This document shows, piece by piece, positions 1 to 13,766 of a DNA stretch of 64,000 nucleotides. The notes under the pieces are model-generated. The model was not told the origin of the DNA. It worked only from the letters and a program-made list of their open reading frames with translations, and ran no database searches. This stretch comes from Proteus vulgaris (GTDB lineage Bacteria > Pseudomonadota > Gammaproteobacteria > Enterobacterales > Enterobacteriaceae): the NCBI RefSeq assembly GCF_033708015.1, contig NZ_CP137920.1, positions 1-64,000 of the forward strand, read 5' to 3'. The position numbers were made by a program, and so were the translations under genes. Positions within the stretch are counted from its first letter, which is position 1. Each line of letters begins with the position of its first letter.

Positions 1-1401
1 GTGTCACTTTCGCTTTGGCAGCATTGTCTTGCCCGATTGCAGGATGAGTTACCTGCCACTGAATTTAGTATGTGGATACGTCCCTTGCAGGCAGAACTAA
101 GCGATAATACGCTGGCGCTGTATGCACCTAATCGTTTTGTCTTAGATTGGGTGAGAGAAAAATACATTAATAATATCAACGCATTATTAGTGGATTTTTG
201 TGGCTCAGAAGTCCCTTCTTTACGTTTTGAAGTGGGTAACAAACCCGCATCAGCACGTACTACGGAAAGTATTCCTAAAACCGTTGTACATCCAACAGTG
301 AATACAGCACCAACACATAGTCAGCCCGTTCGCCCTAGTTGGGATAATCAACCGGCATCTCAACTGCCTGAACTTAATTATCGTTCTAATGTTAATCCTA
401 AACATAAGTTTGATAACTTCGTTGAAGGTAAATCAAACCAGTTAGCAAGAGCGGCGGCAAGACAAGTTGCTGATAACCCTGGTGGAGCTTATAACCCACT
501 CTTTTTATATGGTGGAACAGGGCTAGGTAAAACGCACTTGTTACACGCAGTGGGTAACAGCATTATGGAACGTAAAGCAAATGCAAAAGTCGTTTATATG
601 CATTCTGAACGTTTCGTACAAGATATGGTAAAAGCATTACAAAATAACGCGATAGAAGACTTTAAACGCTATTACCGTTCTGTGGATGCGCTATTAATTG
701 ATGATATTCAATTTTTCGCTAATAAAGAGCGTTCACAAGAAGAATTTTTTCATACCTTCAACGCATTGTTAGAGGGTAATCAGCAAATTATTTTAACCTC
801 AGACCGTTATCCTAAAGAGATTAATGGTGTTGAAGATAGATTAAAATCACGCTTTGGTTGGGGATTAACGGTTGCTATTGAGCCACCTGAACTTGAAACC
901 CGAGTGGCGATTTTGATGAAAAAAGCGGATGAAAACCAAATTCAGTTACCTGACGAAGTGGCCTTTTTTATTGCTAAAAGACTTCGTTCTAACGTCCGCG
1001 AACTTGAAGGTGCATTAAACCGAGTAATTGCTAACGCAAACTTTACAGGTCGTGCGATTACTATCGACTTTGTCCGTGAAGCATTACGTGATTTGCTCGC
1101 CTTGCAGGAAAAATTAGTCACTATCGATAATATTCAAAAAACGGTTGCTGAATATTATAAAATTAAAGTCGCTGATTTACTGTCAAAGCGGAGATCGCGA
1201 TCGGTTGCCCGTCCGAGGCAAATGGCAATGGCGCTGGCGAAGGAATTAACAAACCACAGCTTGCCTGAAATCGGGGATGCCTTTGGGGGTCGTGATCATA
1301 CAACTGTACTTCATGCATGTCGAAAGATAGAGCAATTGCGTGAAGAAAGTCATGACATCAAAGAAGATTTTTCTAACTTAATCAGAACATTATCATCCTA
1401 G
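1..1401 (+). CDS. dnaA: Chromosomal replication initiator DnaA
   Basis: DnaA binds DnaA boxes at oriC, melts the origin and helps load DnaB. The 466-residue protein has the full family layout: an N-terminal interaction domain (about 1-85), a variable linker (about 86-130), an AAA+ ATPase core and a C-terminal DNA-binding domain. The Walker A motif GGTGLGKT is at residues 171-178, Walker [10 protein letters not shown] at 231-239, and the DnaA signature FGGRDHTTV at 428-436. The start codon is GTG at base 1, so the promoter and ribosome binding site lie outside the window. It is followed after 4 bases by dnaN, the usual dnaA-dnaN-recF-gyrB operon order. Confidence 0.98.
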   Translation: MSLSLWQHCLARLQDELPATEFSMWIRPLQAELSDNTLALYAPNRFVLDWVREKYINNINALLVDFCGSEVPSLRFEVGNKPASARTTESIPKTVVHPTVNTAPTHSQPVRPSWDNQPASQLPELNYRSNVNPKHKFDNFVEGKSNQLARAAARQVADNPGGAYNPLFLYGGTGLGKTHLLHAVGNSIMERKANAKVVYMHSERFVQDMVKALQNNAIEDFKRYYRSVDALLIDDIQFFANKERSQEEFFHTFNALLEGNQQIILTSDRYPKEINGVEDRLKSRFGWGLTVAIEPPELETRVAILMKKADENQIQLPDEVAFFIAKRLRSNVRELEGALNRVIANANFTGRAITIDFVREALRDLLALQEKLVTIDNIQKTVAEYYKIKVADLLSKRRSRSVARPRQMAMALAKELTNHSLPEIGDAFGGRDHTTVLHACRKIEQLREESHDIKEDFSNLIRTLSS

Positions 1402-1405
1402 CGCT

Positions 1406-2509
1406 ATGAAATTTATCATTGAACGTGAACAGCTTCTTAAGCCGCTACAACAAGTAAGTGGCCCTTTAGGTGGTCGTCCAACCTTACCTATTTTAGGTAA
1501 CCTATTGCTTAAGGTAACGGAAAATACCTTATCACTCACTGGAACAGACCTTGAAATGGAGATGGTGGCAAGAGTTAATCTTAGCCAAGCTCATGAAATT
1601 GGCGCCACAACTGTTCCTGCGCGTAAGTTTTTTGATATTTGGCGTGGGCTACCAGAAGGTGCTGAAATTAGTGTTGAGCTCGACGGTGATCGTCTATTAG
1701 TGCGCTCAGGTCGTAGCCGTTTCTCCCTATCAACATTACCGGCATCTGATTTTCCTAATTTAGATGACTGGCAAAGTGAGGTTGAATTTACTTTGCCTCA
1801 AGCAACATTAAAACGTCTCATTGAGTCCACTCAATTTTCAATGGCGCATCAAGATGTACGTTATTACCTCAACGGTATGTTGTTTGAAACTGAAAATACA
1901 GAGTTACGCACAGTTGCAACAGATGGACACCGTTTAGCCGTGTGTTCAATGGACATTGGACAATCTTTACCAGGGCATTCTGTTATTGTTCCTCGTAAAG
2001 GTGTCATTGAGTTAATGCGTCTACTTGATGGTGCGGGTGAAAGTTCACTGCAACTGCAAATCGGTAGTAACAATATACGTGCACATGTGGGTGATTTTAT
2101 TTTCACTTCAAAGTTGGTTGATGGTCGTTTCCCTGACTATCGTCGTGTATTACCGAAAAATCCAACCAAAACAGTGATTGCGGGTTGTGATATTCTTAAA
2201 CAGGCATTTTCTCGTGCTGCCATTTTATCGAATGAAAAATTCCGTGGTGTGCGTATAAACCTGACCAACGGGCAATTGAAGATTACAGCAAACAACCCTG
2301 AGCAAGAAGAAGCAGAAGAGATTGTTGATGTTCAATATCAAGGTGAAGAAATGGAAATTGGCTTTAATGTCAGTTACCTCCTTGATGTACTTAATACATT
2401 GAAATGTGAAGAAGTTAAGCTTCTGCTAACAGATGCGGTTTCAAGTGTTCAAGTGGAGAATATGGCAAGTTCTGCTGCTGCTTATGTTGTTATGCCAATG
2501 CGTTTATAA
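1406..2509 (+). CDS. dnaN: DNA polymerase III sliding clamp, beta subunit
   Basis: This is the dimeric ring that tethers DNA polymerase III and repair enzymes to DNA. The 367-residue length matches the enterobacterial clamp (366) and its three topologically similar domains. The N terminus [19 protein letters not shown] and the C terminus ending VVMPMRL, part of the peptide-binding region, are characteristic. It starts 4 bases after the dnaA stop without an obvious strong Shine-Dalgarno sequence, so translational coupling to dnaA is likely. recF follows after 11 bases. Confidence 0.98.
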   Translation: MKFIIEREQLLKPLQQVSGPLGGRPTLPILGNLLLKVTENTLSLTGTDLEMEMVARVNLSQAHEIGATTVPARKFFDIWRGLPEGAEISVELDGDRLLVRSGRSRFSLSTLPASDFPNLDDWQSEVEFTLPQATLKRLIESTQFSMAHQDVRYYLNGMLFETENTELRTVATDGHRLAVCSMDIGQSLPGHSVIVPRKGVIELMRLLDGAGESSLQLQIGSNNIRAHVGDFIFTSKLVDGRFPDYRRVLPKNPTKTVIAGCDILKQAFSRAAILSNEKFRGVRINLTNGQLKITANNPEQEEAEEIVDVQYQGEEMEIGFNVSYLLDVLNTLKCEEVKLLLTDAVSSVQVENMASSAAAYVVMPMRL

Positions 2510-2520
2510 TAGTCATTAAT

Positions 2521-6044
<3,524 letters not shown>

Positions 6045-6062
6045 TTTAAATTAGATGAGATA

Positions 6063-6098
6063 AAAAAAGCGGCACTGTGAAAACGGCGCCGCTTTTTT
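6063..6098. terminator. Intrinsic terminator between convergent gyrB and pepT
   Basis: An 11-base arm (6063-6073) pairs with 6088-6098 to give an A-run, GCGGC stem and T-run. It lies just past the gyrB stop and before the stop of the convergent pepT gene. The A/T symmetry lets it work in both directions. Confidence 0.9.
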
Positions 6099-6117
6099 GT
6101 TGGTATAACAATCACGC

Positions 6118-7359
6118 TTATCCGCGTTGTCCGATCAAACGGCACAGCATTTCTGTTACTAAATAACTTTTCTCAAATGAGCTAACAGGTAAGAACTCAA
6201 AGCGAGAATGGAAATTTAATGCGCCTGTAAAGTAGTTAGGTGTGAGCAAGCCTCGCGCTGAAAGTGCAGAGCCATCTGTACCTCCTCGCATTGGGATCAC
6301 ATTAGGTTGAATATCTAATCGTTTTAATGCTTCAAATATAAGTTCGATAGCGGTGCGATCTTCCCCAATTGAATCACTGATATTGCTATATACATCGATA
6401 ATTTCATAATCGATTTGTGCACGAGGATGACGAGCGCGTATTAACTCAACAGATTGTGCAATGTATTGCTTACGGGCTTCATAACTTTTTTTATCAAAAT
6501 CACGGATAGCCATTTTAATCACCGCATTATCAGGGTTGGCGATTAAATCAGTGACATAGAAATAACCTTCACGGTGTTCGGTGTGCTCGGGTGTATCAAA
6601 GCGGTCAAAGCAGCCAATAAAATCATGTGCGACACGAATTGGGTTTAATAATACGTTTTTCGCGGACATTGGGTGTGCAGTAACACCTTTTACAGACACA
6701 TTAATGGATGCCGCATTAAAGGTTTCATACACGACTTCCCCTAATGCACAGCAATCAATGGTGTAAGCAAAATCAACGTTGAAGCGAGATAAATCCATCA
6801 GTTTAGAACCGCGCAATCCAATTTCTTCATCAGGTACAAACGCAACATAGATATCACCACAATCAAAATCAGCATGTTGAAGTTTATCCATTAACTCCAT
6901 AACAACGGTGATCGCTGCTTTATTATCAGCACCTAATACGCTTGTACCATCACTGAAGATAATTTCTTCACCAATATAAGGCTCGGCTTCAGGGTGTTCT
7001 TGAGCTTTAAACCAGATATTCTTTTCTTTATTTAAGCAGAGATCTTTCCCTTCATAACGCAGTGTCTGAGGGTGAATATCAGGTGAAATACCGACATCAA
7101 CCGTATCAAGGTGAGCAACAAACCCAACTTTAGGGGCATTGGGTTTAGTTCCTGGTCTCATTGCATATAAAATGGCATGTGAATCGATATAGATATCTTT
7201 TAATCCATAAGTTTCTAGCTCTTTAGCCAGTAACTTTGCTAATTCAAGTTGCCCTTGTGTGCTTGGCACCACAGAAGCAGATGCATCACTTTGGCTTTCA
7301 ATTGCCAGATAACGGAAGAAACGCTGTTCTAACTTTTTACCTAGGGTGTTCATTATCAT
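6118..7359 (-). CDS. pepT: Peptidase T (tripeptide aminopeptidase)
   Basis: An M20 family cytosolic zinc metallopeptidase that removes the N-terminal residue from tripeptides. Metal-site motifs are present in order: HLDTVD, GADNKAA, PDEEIG, TIDCC and the late FHSRFEF histidine. With the start at 7359 the protein is 413 residues (E. coli PepT 408). This ATG has AGGA 5 bases upstream. A second ATG at 7353 is possible. The frame is open to 7413, but that extension would overlap the upstream transporter and has no PepT homology. The gene follows the AbgT-like transporter by 35 bases, suggesting co-transcription. Confidence 0.88.
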   Translation of the reverse strand: MIMNTLGKKLEQRFFRYLAIESQSDASASVVPSTQGQLELAKLLAKELETYGLKDIYIDSHAILYAMRPGTKPNAPKVGFVAHLDTVDVGISPDIHPQTLRYEGKDLCLNKEKNIWFKAQEHPEAEPYIGEEIIFSDGTSVLGADNKAAITVVMELMDKLQHADFDCGDIYVAFVPDEEIGLRGSKLMDLSRFNVDFAYTIDCCALGEVVYETFNAASINVSVKGVTAHPMSAKNVLLNPIRVAHDFIGCFDRFDTPEHTEHREGYFYVTDLIANPDNAVIKMAIRDFDKKSYEARKQYIAQSVELIRARHPRAQIDYEIIDVYSNISDSIGEDRTAIELIFEALKRLDIQPNVIPMRGGTDGSALSARGLLTPNYFTGALNFHSRFEFLPVSSFEKSYLVTEMLCRLIGQRG

Positions 7360-7394
7360 TTTGTTCCTAATACAGTTATTTTTATAAGCATAAG

Positions 7395-8942
7395 TTATGA
7401 TGCGGGTTGCCATGTATATCCACTGTCAAAACCGAGAGGAATATCGAGTCCCCAGAAAATAAACAGTGTCGTCGTTAATACAATAAGCAAGCCAATAGTG
7501 AAAGGGATCATCATTGAGCACAGTGTACCGATACCCGCCCCTTTATAGTATTTTTGGCAATACATCAATATGAGTGGGTAGAATGGGAACATAGGTGTAC
7601 TCACATTCATTGCAGAATCACTGACACGGAAGGCAGCTTGCGTTAATTCAGGTGAAATTCCGACAGCCATTAACATTGGCACTAATACGGGAGCAATAAC
7701 CGCCCATTTTGATGTTGCTGAGGTGATCATGATATTTAAAATCGCAGTCAGCAAAATGACACCTAATACCGTCATGCCAGAAGGCATATTAAGCGTGCGC
7801 AGTAACTCTGCCCCAGATAATGCTAATAAAGTTCCTAAATTTGAGTGTTGAAAAGAGTAAAGGAACTGAGCCGCAAAAAAGGCAAAAACGATAAATGGGA
7901 TCAGCGATTTAGTGATATTTTCCATTGCTTTGACAATATCTTTTGTGGAAGCAAAAGATTTGGTCATATAGCCATAGATTAAGCCGGGTACAGAGAAGAA
8001 GATAAACAGTAAAGGCACCACAATTTGCATAATAGGGGCTTTAGGGCTGGTTAAACTGCCTTCTGGTGAACGTAATGGTGACGTTTCTGGTAATAACAGT
8101 GCAAATAAACCAATTCCCATCAGCACAACTGCCCAACCTGCAAAACGGAATGCGCGTTTTTCTATTGGTGTGATTTCACCTAACTCCGCATCTTTGGTAT
8201 CAATACCTGAAGAGACGGGGCAGTTTTTATTTAACCAAGGCTCTACAATTTTTTCAGTGATATACCAACAAGTTAAAATAACGCCAAACGTTCCGCCTAC
8301 GCTAAAAAAGTAGTTACATAAAACGTTAACGCTATATCCTGGAGCCATAATTTGCGCTGCTTCTTGGGTAAAGCTTTGCATTATTGGGTCAATAATCGAA
8401 GGTGTATAACTTGCTGTAAATCCACCCGCTAAACCTGCAAATGAAGCGGCAATACCTGCTAAAGGATGACGACCACTTGCATAGAACATCATCGCTGAGA
8501 CTGGCATAAGGATCACGTAAGCGGAGTCGGAAGCTAAGTGCGCAACAATACCAACAAAAACCACCGTTGGTGTTAGCATTTTAGGAGAAATAAGTGACAG
8601 CATTTTTTTTAAAGCCGTTTTAATAAAACCGCTGCTTTCGGCAATACCAATTCCTAATGTTGCAACAATCGTTATTCCAAGTGGAGGAAAGCTAATGAAA
8701 TTTTTTACTGCACTTGTCACAAATAATATGATTTCTTCATATTGAAACATATTAATAACGGTGATTTTCTCTTTAGTTACTGGGTGGAAATAATCAAAAT
8801 GTACAAAAGAGAGAAAAAAAGAAAATATCCAGCAGATCACTAAGGCGTAAACGAACAACATAGTAACATCAGGCATGATATTACCAATGCGCTCGACTCG
8901 GTTTAAAAAACCTTTTTTATTGGGTTGTGTTTGTGTTGTCAT
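7395..8942 (-). CDS. AbgT family transporter
   Basis: A hydrophobic inner-membrane transporter of the AbgT family, whose founder imports p-aminobenzoyl-glutamate; other members export sulfonamides. I chose the ATG at 8942 (515 residues, N terminus MTTQTQPNKKG), which fits AbgT length (508). The upstream extension to 9002 looks non-coding. Conserved stretches include GIGIAESSGF, the region around AHLASDSAYVILMP, and the C-terminal DSAMNVSTPMFPFYPLIL segment. No hydrolase pair abgAB is adjacent; instead pepT follows directly, so the substrate may be a small peptide or amino-acid conjugate. That last point is inference. Confidence 0.85.
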   Translation of the reverse strand: MTTQTQPNKKGFLNRVERIGNIMPDVTMLFVYALVICWIFSFFLSFVHFDYFHPVTKEKITVINMFQYEEIILFVTSAVKNFISFPPLGITIVATLGIGIAESSGFIKTALKKMLSLISPKMLTPTVVFVGIVAHLASDSAYVILMPVSAMMFYASGRHPLAGIAASFAGLAGGFTASYTPSIIDPIMQSFTQEAAQIMAPGYSVNVLCNYFFSVGGTFGVILTCWYITEKIVEPWLNKNCPVSSGIDTKDAELGEITPIEKRAFRFAGWAVVLMGIGLFALLLPETSPLRSPEGSLTSPKAPIMQIVVPLLFIFFSVPGLIYGYMTKSFASTKDIVKAMENITKSLIPFIVFAFFAAQFLYSFQHSNLGTLLALSGAELLRTLNMPSGMTVLGVILLTAILNIMITSATSKWAVIAPVLVPMLMAVGISPELTQAAFRVSDSAMNVSTPMFPFYPLILMYCQKYYKGAGIGTLCSMMIPFTIGLLIVLTTTLFIFWGLDIPLGFDSGYTWQPAS

Positions 8943-9404
8943 ATTTATAATGCATCTTTTTATAAAAGTAATAAAAATCACCTTAAATAAATGGCAATGC
9001 AAAGTAAATTTATTTTTAAATAATAAGGCGTTACTGCGATCCTTATAAAAGAAAGAGAGAAGGAATAATATATTAGGAATTATTATATTTAGGTTTTTAT
9101 CGTCATTACTTTTTAGTTATTAAAAAAGGCTTTATTTATTTTTACACTCTATTTTGAATAAAAATAGGTGAATTATGCTGAGTAATCGAACTGAATTCTT
9201 TAGCATTATTTTTGAAAATATTGTGGGAAATGTATTTTATACAGAGCGATAAAATTAAAAAATAAATAAAATATGAAAAATTAAAAAATAGTTTTATAAG
9301 AAAAGGAAAGGCGAATAAATAAGAAATAAAACTAATGAGTCTTGAGTATAAGAATATCAACCATTTCCATTTTTAAAAATGGTCGATATTCTAAATAATG
9401 AAGA
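8943..9404. other. AT-rich intergenic region downstream of asd
   Basis: A 462-base stretch between the start of the AbgT-like gene and the asd stop. It is very AT-rich and should hold the promoter of the abgT-pepT unit. A 72-codon minus-strand frame at 9142-9360 is a low-complexity Phe/Ile/Ser/Lys translation without a ribosome binding site, and I do not call it. The only clear structure is the inverted repeat at 9352-9391. Confidence 0.5.
9352..9391. repeat. Inverted repeat / hairpin after asd
   Basis: Arms 9352-9366 and 9377-9391 are complementary at 14 of 15 positions (one A/G difference). An alternative smaller palindrome lies at 9367-9382. It sits 14 bases past the asd stop and is probably its transcript end. 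No long T-run follows on the minus strand, so a Rho-independent role is uncertain. Confidence 0.55.
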
Positions 9405-10511
9405 TTAACGCAGAATATTCAACATACGACGTAAAGGCTCGGCAGCACCCCATAACAGTTGGTCACCCACGGTAAAGGCTGAAATAAATTCCGGCCCCAT
9501 ATTCAGTTTACGAATACGACCTACTGGTGTGCTTAATGTACCTGTGACTGCCGCTGGTGTTAATTCACGCATAGTGAGCTCACGATCATTAGGAATGACT
9601 TTTACCCAATCATTATGGCTTGCAAGCAACTGTTCAATCTCAGCAACAGGTAAGTCTTTCTTCAGTTTTAAGGTGAATGCTTGGCTATGGCAACGTAACG
9701 CACCAATACGAACGCAAAGGCCATCAACAGGAATGATATTTGAGCCTGTATTGAGGATTTTGTTAGTTTCTGCTTGCCCTTTCCACTCTTCACGGCTTTG
9801 ACCGTTTTCTAATTGTTTATCAATCCAAGGGATCAAGCTACCTGCTAGAGGAACACCAAATTGTTCGGTAGGCATCGTACCGCTGCGTGTAAAGTGAGTG
9901 ACTTTACGTTCAATATCTAAGATTGCAGATGCTGGATTTTCTAGCTCTTTAACCACTTGATTATGTAAAGAGCCCATCTGTGACAGTAGCTCTCTCATAT
10001 GGCGAGCACCCGCCCCAGAAGCCGCTTGATAAGTAGAGACGCTTGCCCATTCCACTAAATTGTTAGCAAACAGACCCCCTAAGGACATCAGCATTAAGCT
10101 CACGGTGCAGTTACCGCCGACAAAGGCTTTAATGCCTTTATTTAGACTGTCTTGAATATGCTGTCCATTAACAGGATCGAGAATAATAATGGCGTCATCA
10201 TTCATACGCAGTGCTGATGCGGCATCAATCCAGTAACCTTGCCAGCCTGCTTGGCGCAGTTTTGGATAGATTTCATTGGTGTAGTCACCCCCTTGGCAAC
10301 TAATGATAATATCGAGCGATGCTAAGGTATCAATGTCATAAGCATCTTGCAGAGTACTACGGTGATTACCGTAAGCGGGTGCTGCTTCACCTAATTGAGA
10401 GGTGGTGAAGAAAACAGGGTTTATCCCATCAAAATCACGTTCTTCAACCATTCTTTGCATTAAAACGGAGCCGACCATACCACGCCAGCCCACAAAACCA
10501 ACATTTTTCAT
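9405..10511 (-). CDS. asd: Aspartate-semialdehyde dehydrogenase
   Basis: Asd reduces aspartyl phosphate to aspartate semialdehyde with NADPH, the branch point to lysine/diaminopimelate, threonine and methionine. With the ATG at 10511 (AGGG upstream) the protein is 368 residues, as in E. coli (367). The N terminus [17 protein letters not shown] is the NADP-binding Rossmann loop. The catalytic cysteine in VGGNCTVS falls at residue 135, the E. coli position. Substrate-binding [11 protein letters not shown] follows. It is monocistronic. Confidence 0.96.
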   Translation of the reverse strand: MKNVGFVGWRGMVGSVLMQRMVEERDFDGINPVFFTTSQLGEAAPAYGNHRSTLQDAYDIDTLASLDIIISCQGGDYTNEIYPKLRQAGWQGYWIDAASALRMNDDAIIILDPVNGQHIQDSLNKGIKAFVGGNCTVSLMLMSLGGLFANNLVEWASVSTYQAASGAGARHMRELLSQMGSLHNQVVKELENPASAILDIERKVTHFTRSGTMPTEQFGVPLAGSLIPWIDKQLENGQSREEWKGQAETNKILNTGSNIIPVDGLCVRIGALRCHSQAFTLKLKKDLPVAEIEQLLASHNDWVKVIPNDRELTMRELTPAAVTGTLSTPVGRIRKLNMGPEFISAFTVGDQLLWGAAEPLRRMLNILR

Positions 10512-10978
10512 TGTAATTACCCTGTCTTTATCTGTAGGAATAGTGAGAGACCTCACACTAACCTGACAAAATATAGAGATAGGTGCAAGTGAATTTATTG
10601 ATTAATTACCAAAGAATTAGAAGTGTTTCTTATAGTCTTCGTAGAGTTAACAAAAGAAAGCCACAGAACGAACAAATATCAATGAGTTGTTAAAAAAGAA
10701 AATACACTGAACATAAAAGTGTAAGAATATTCTGCTATATCTTATTTTCTTTTTTAGGATAAATAAAAATATATTCTTGTTTAAGAAAATAGAGTAAAAA
10801 TAGAAAAATGTAAAATAGTGTAATATATAAGAAAAACGTATTTACTTAGAGATGACTTCACGCTTTATACTGAAAGTCACTATTCACTAGATGATGTATT
10901 TTCATAAATAAAAATAATGATGAATGTTCTTCATTTAATCTGAATTTTACTTTAATTAAAAGACACTGGGAGGCGAAG
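10512..10978. other. Divergent intergenic region, asd / methyltransferase
   Basis: A 467-base AT-rich gap that must contain the asd promoter (minus) and the promoter of the methyltransferase gene (plus). I see no open frame, repeat or convincing sigma-70 pair, and no recognisable lysine riboswitch. Confidence 0.4.
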
Positions 10979-11548
10979 ATGGATATATCTACATTCATTC
11001 CATTATCTACATACTACTCATATTTAAAACGGTTTGTGATCTCGCCAACCACGATGGGTACTATCGCGCCTTCATCTCGTTGGTTATGTTATGAAATGTT
11101 AGATAAACTCAATTGGCAGCAGGATCTTCAAGTTGCCGAGTTAGGGGCTGGCACAGGGGTGATTACTCAACAGATCTTAAAAAGAATGTCGGTAAATTCA
11201 TCATTAGATGTTTTTGAAATAGAGCCCAGCTTTGCAACAGAGTTAGATAAAATTAATGATGATCGATTACAGGTTTATACTGCATCAGCAGAGAAATTAA
11301 ATAGTCATTATAATATGATTATTTCAGGGTTACCTTTTTTATCTATTCCTAAAAAAACAGGTTTAAGAGTTTTAAAACGGGTACATAATGAGTTATTAAA
11401 AACGCAAGGTTGTTTTGTATTATTCCAATATACAACTCGATATGAAAAAACGTTATCTCGTTATTTTCATTTAGAAAAAAAATTAGTTATTCGGAATGTT
11501 CCCCCTGCTTGGGTTTATTATTGCACGCCAAAAAATAAAATAGGGTAA
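10979..11548 (+). CDS. Class I SAM-dependent methyltransferase, phospholipid or rRNA-type
   Basis: A 189-residue protein with the SAM-binding loop VAELGAGTG at residues 52-60 and an acidic strand end (VFEIEPSF) about 25 residues later. The conserved start (SYLKRFVISPTTMGTIAPSS) and the ISGLPFLSIP segment resemble the PmtA-like phospholipid N-methyltransferase / KsgA-related group. I cannot decide the substrate. A good ribosome binding site (GGGAGG) precedes the ATG. It stands alone, with asd divergent upstream and the MocR regulator convergent downstream. Confidence 0.7.
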   Translation: MDISTFIPLSTYYSYLKRFVISPTTMGTIAPSSRWLCYEMLDKLNWQQDLQVAELGAGTGVITQQILKRMSVNSSLDVFEIEPSFATELDKINDDRLQVYTASAEKLNSHYNMIISGLPFLSIPKKTGLRVLKRVHNELLKTQGCFVLFQYTTRYEKTLSRYFHLEKKLVIRNVPPAWVYYCTPKNKIG

Positions 11549-11603
11549 ATGTAAATCTTACTCGACGTTTATATTGTAAATGACAACTAATAATAGATGT
11601 TAT

Positions 11604-13091
11604 TTATTTAGATAATGTTTGAGCAAGCAAAATAATATTCTTTTCAATTTCAATAGGATCATGAGCAGCATATCCTAATAATACACCTTGTTTTGGATAA
11701 GTTTGAATGCAATAACGTGATAAAGGCTGTATGGCTAATCCAATTTCTCGTGATTTTTTCACAATATATTCTTCTGTATAGCCAGCTTGTAACCAGCAGA
11801 CAATATGGATACCAGAATCTGTCGGTTCAACACTGAAAATATGAGATAGATGTGTTTTTATGGCATGAGTGAGTACTTGATAACGTTCATAGCAGGCTTT
11901 TCGTATTCGTCTAACATGGCGTGCATAATGCCCTTGAGAAATAAACAACGCTAATGTTGCTTGTTCTAAAAAACCAGAATGTGAATCGGTGTAATATTTG
12001 GCCGCTTTAAATGTATCAACTAAAGGTAAAGGAACCACTAAAAAGCCTAAACGAAATCCAGGATACATCATTTTTGAGAATGTACCGGCATAAATAACGC
12101 GCTGGTATTTATCTAAACCTTGTAGAGATTGAATAGGTTTAGAGTGATAGCGAAACTCGCTATTGTAGTCATCTTCGAAGATCCACACATTATTAGATGA
12201 TGCCCACTCTAATAATGCAATACGGCGTGAAAGTGAGAGTGTATTCCCTAAAGGAAATTGGTGTGAAGGGGTGGTAAAAACAAGTTTTGTTTCAGGGCAT
12301 TGCGCTATTCCTTGAGAAATATCCATTCCATCACTATCTGAATTTATTGGATGTGATTTTATCCCATAAGACGTAAAGATCCCTCGTGCACTATCATAAC
12401 CAGGATCATCTAACCAAACGGTATCTCCTTCTTTTAATAATACTCTGGTAGTGAGGTTAATTGCTTGTTGTGTTCCATTTACAATAATGATTTGTTCAGG
12501 TTGGCAATATAGACCACGCGTTGATTGCATATAGTGGCATATCATCTCTTTTAATGGTGTATAGCCTGTTGGTGAATTAAATGTTGCGAGTGCTTTTTTG
12601 GATTGTCGCCAAACTCGCCCTAATAATCTTCCCCAAAGTTCATGTGGAAAAAGATCTACACACCCAACACCAACATGAAATATTGGATGACTATTGATAT
12701 TAGGTTGTGATTGTTGCCAAAACGCTTGTGCTTTTTGCATATTGGGGTTTAGCGTTTTTCGTGGGCTTTCAATTGATGGTGAAGAAGGTGAATAGGGGGT
12801 TTTGAGCCATTTATCCGAAATAATAGCATCAGGAATTGTGCTTGCAACAAAAGTACCAGCACCACGTCGAGTAAATAAATAACCTTCATCGATTAAACGT
12901 TCAAATCCGGCAATAACAGAATTACGGGAGATCGACATCATTTCGGCTAAGGTACGGCTGGAGGGGAGACGACTGCCTGATGTTAAGCGCCCATCTAAAA
13001 TCGCTTTTCTAATTGCGTGATACACCTGAGAACCAATAGGTCCTTCTTCTAAAACAAGGTTAGGAAAATAAGCTGTTTTTTTCTGTTTCAT
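11604..13091 (-). CDS. MocR/PdxR-type GntR transcription regulator with aminotransferase domain
   Basis: The protein has an N-terminal GntR winged helix (about 17-83, containing LPSSRTLAEMMSISRNSVIAGFERL) joined to a fold-type I aminotransferase-like domain that binds PLP. The PLP lysine is K340 in GTFSKMMYPGFRLGF. I chose the ATG at 13091 (495 residues), preceded by GGATCC. The frame is open further upstream to 13238, but that would run into the divergent gene. Family members such as PdxR, GabR and TauR sense PLP or its adducts. The divergent GNAT gene is the likeliest direct target, which is inference from position. Confidence 0.85.
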   Translation of the reverse strand: MKQKKTAYFPNLVLEEGPIGSQVYHAIRKAILDGRLTSGSRLPSSRTLAEMMSISRNSVIAGFERLIDEGYLFTRRGAGTFVASTIPDAIISDKWLKTPYSPSSPSIESPRKTLNPNMQKAQAFWQQSQPNINSHPIFHVGVGCVDLFPHELWGRLLGRVWRQSKKALATFNSPTGYTPLKEMICHYMQSTRGLYCQPEQIIIVNGTQQAINLTTRVLLKEGDTVWLDDPGYDSARGIFTSYGIKSHPINSDSDGMDISQGIAQCPETKLVFTTPSHQFPLGNTLSLSRRIALLEWASSNNVWIFEDDYNSEFRYHSKPIQSLQGLDKYQRVIYAGTFSKMMYPGFRLGFLVVPLPLVDTFKAAKYYTDSHSGFLEQATLALFISQGHYARHVRRIRKACYERYQVLTHAIKTHLSHIFSVEPTDSGIHIVCWLQAGYTEEYIVKKSREIGLAIQPLSRYCIQTYPKQGVLLGYAAHDPIEIEKNIILLAQTLSK

Positions 13092-13117
13092 AAAGTGGAT
13101 CCTATAAAAACACAAAA

Positions 13118-13154
13118 AGTGTACCTTATTGAGAACCAAAATTAAACGTACCAT
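13118..13154. promoter_or_regulatory. Candidate MocR operator: spaced direct repeat
   Basis: Between the divergent regulator and acetyltransferase, AAGTGTACCTT (13118-13128) is repeated with changes as AAACGTACCAT (13144-13154), 26 bases apart start to start. MocR regulators commonly bind spaced direct repeats. This is only a candidate. Confidence 0.3.
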
Positions 13155-13218
13155 GACTACGGTTAAGGCCAGGTAATGCCTTTTTAGAGGAAATATAAAA
13201 GTAGAAGGAAGTGAAGAG

Positions 13219-13677
13219 ATGAGCACAACACCAATCACTGTTTCAATTCAGTTTGTTGAACAAGCGCATTATGCTCAATGGTTGCCACATTGGTTAAGTT
13301 ATCAAGCATTTTATCAAGTTGAATTATCAGAAGAAATTACATTAAAAACGTGGGCACGCTTTTTTGATGAAAAAGAGCCTATTTATTGTGCCGTCGCGAT
13401 GGAGGGCGAAAAGGTATTGGGTTTTGTTCATTATCTTTTTCATCGCTCAACATGGGCTGAAAGTGATTTTTGTTATTTAGAGGATTTGTTCGTTTCACCT
13501 GATACTCGTGGCCGTCATGTAGGTAAACAATTAATAGAGTTTGTGAATCAACAAGCTAAACAGCATGATTGTGCTCGTTTATATTGGCATACGCAGGAAA
13601 CCAATTTACGTGGTCAGCGCTTATATAACTGGGTGGCAGAAAAACCAGGTGTGATTGAATACCGTATGGCGCTATAA
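13219..13677 (+). CDS. GNAT family N-acetyltransferase
   Basis: A 152-residue single-domain GNAT protein. The acetyl-CoA binding region is visible in LEDLFVSPDTRGRHVGKQLIEFV (the Q/RxxGxG/A type loop reads RGRHVGK), followed by the RLYWHTQETNLRGQRLYNW segment typical of small-molecule or amino-acid acetyltransferases. AGGA lies upstream of the ATG at 13219. It is divergent from the MocR-type regulator. The substrate is unknown. Confidence 0.8.
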   Translation: MSTTPITVSIQFVEQAHYAQWLPHWLSYQAFYQVELSEEITLKTWARFFDEKEPIYCAVAMEGEKVLGFVHYLFHRSTWAESDFCYLEDLFVSPDTRGRHVGKQLIEFVNQQAKQHDCARLYWHTQETNLRGQRLYNWVAEKPGVIEYRMAL

Positions 13678-13766
13678 AAGAACGTTGAACAGATAGGGTA
13701 TAAAAGAGAGGGCAAGATTTACTCTCTCTTTTTTGAGTTAGGGTTATTTATTCGATGTAATTTGGG

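Noticed and set aside
9142..9360. 72-codon minus-strand open frame after asd
   Set aside because: Low-complexity AT-driven translation (Phe, Ile, Ser, Lys) with no ribosome binding site and no recognisable domain.
10512..10620. Lysine riboswitch before asd
   Set aside because: The leader is short and I find no pattern of the conserved lysine riboswitch core.
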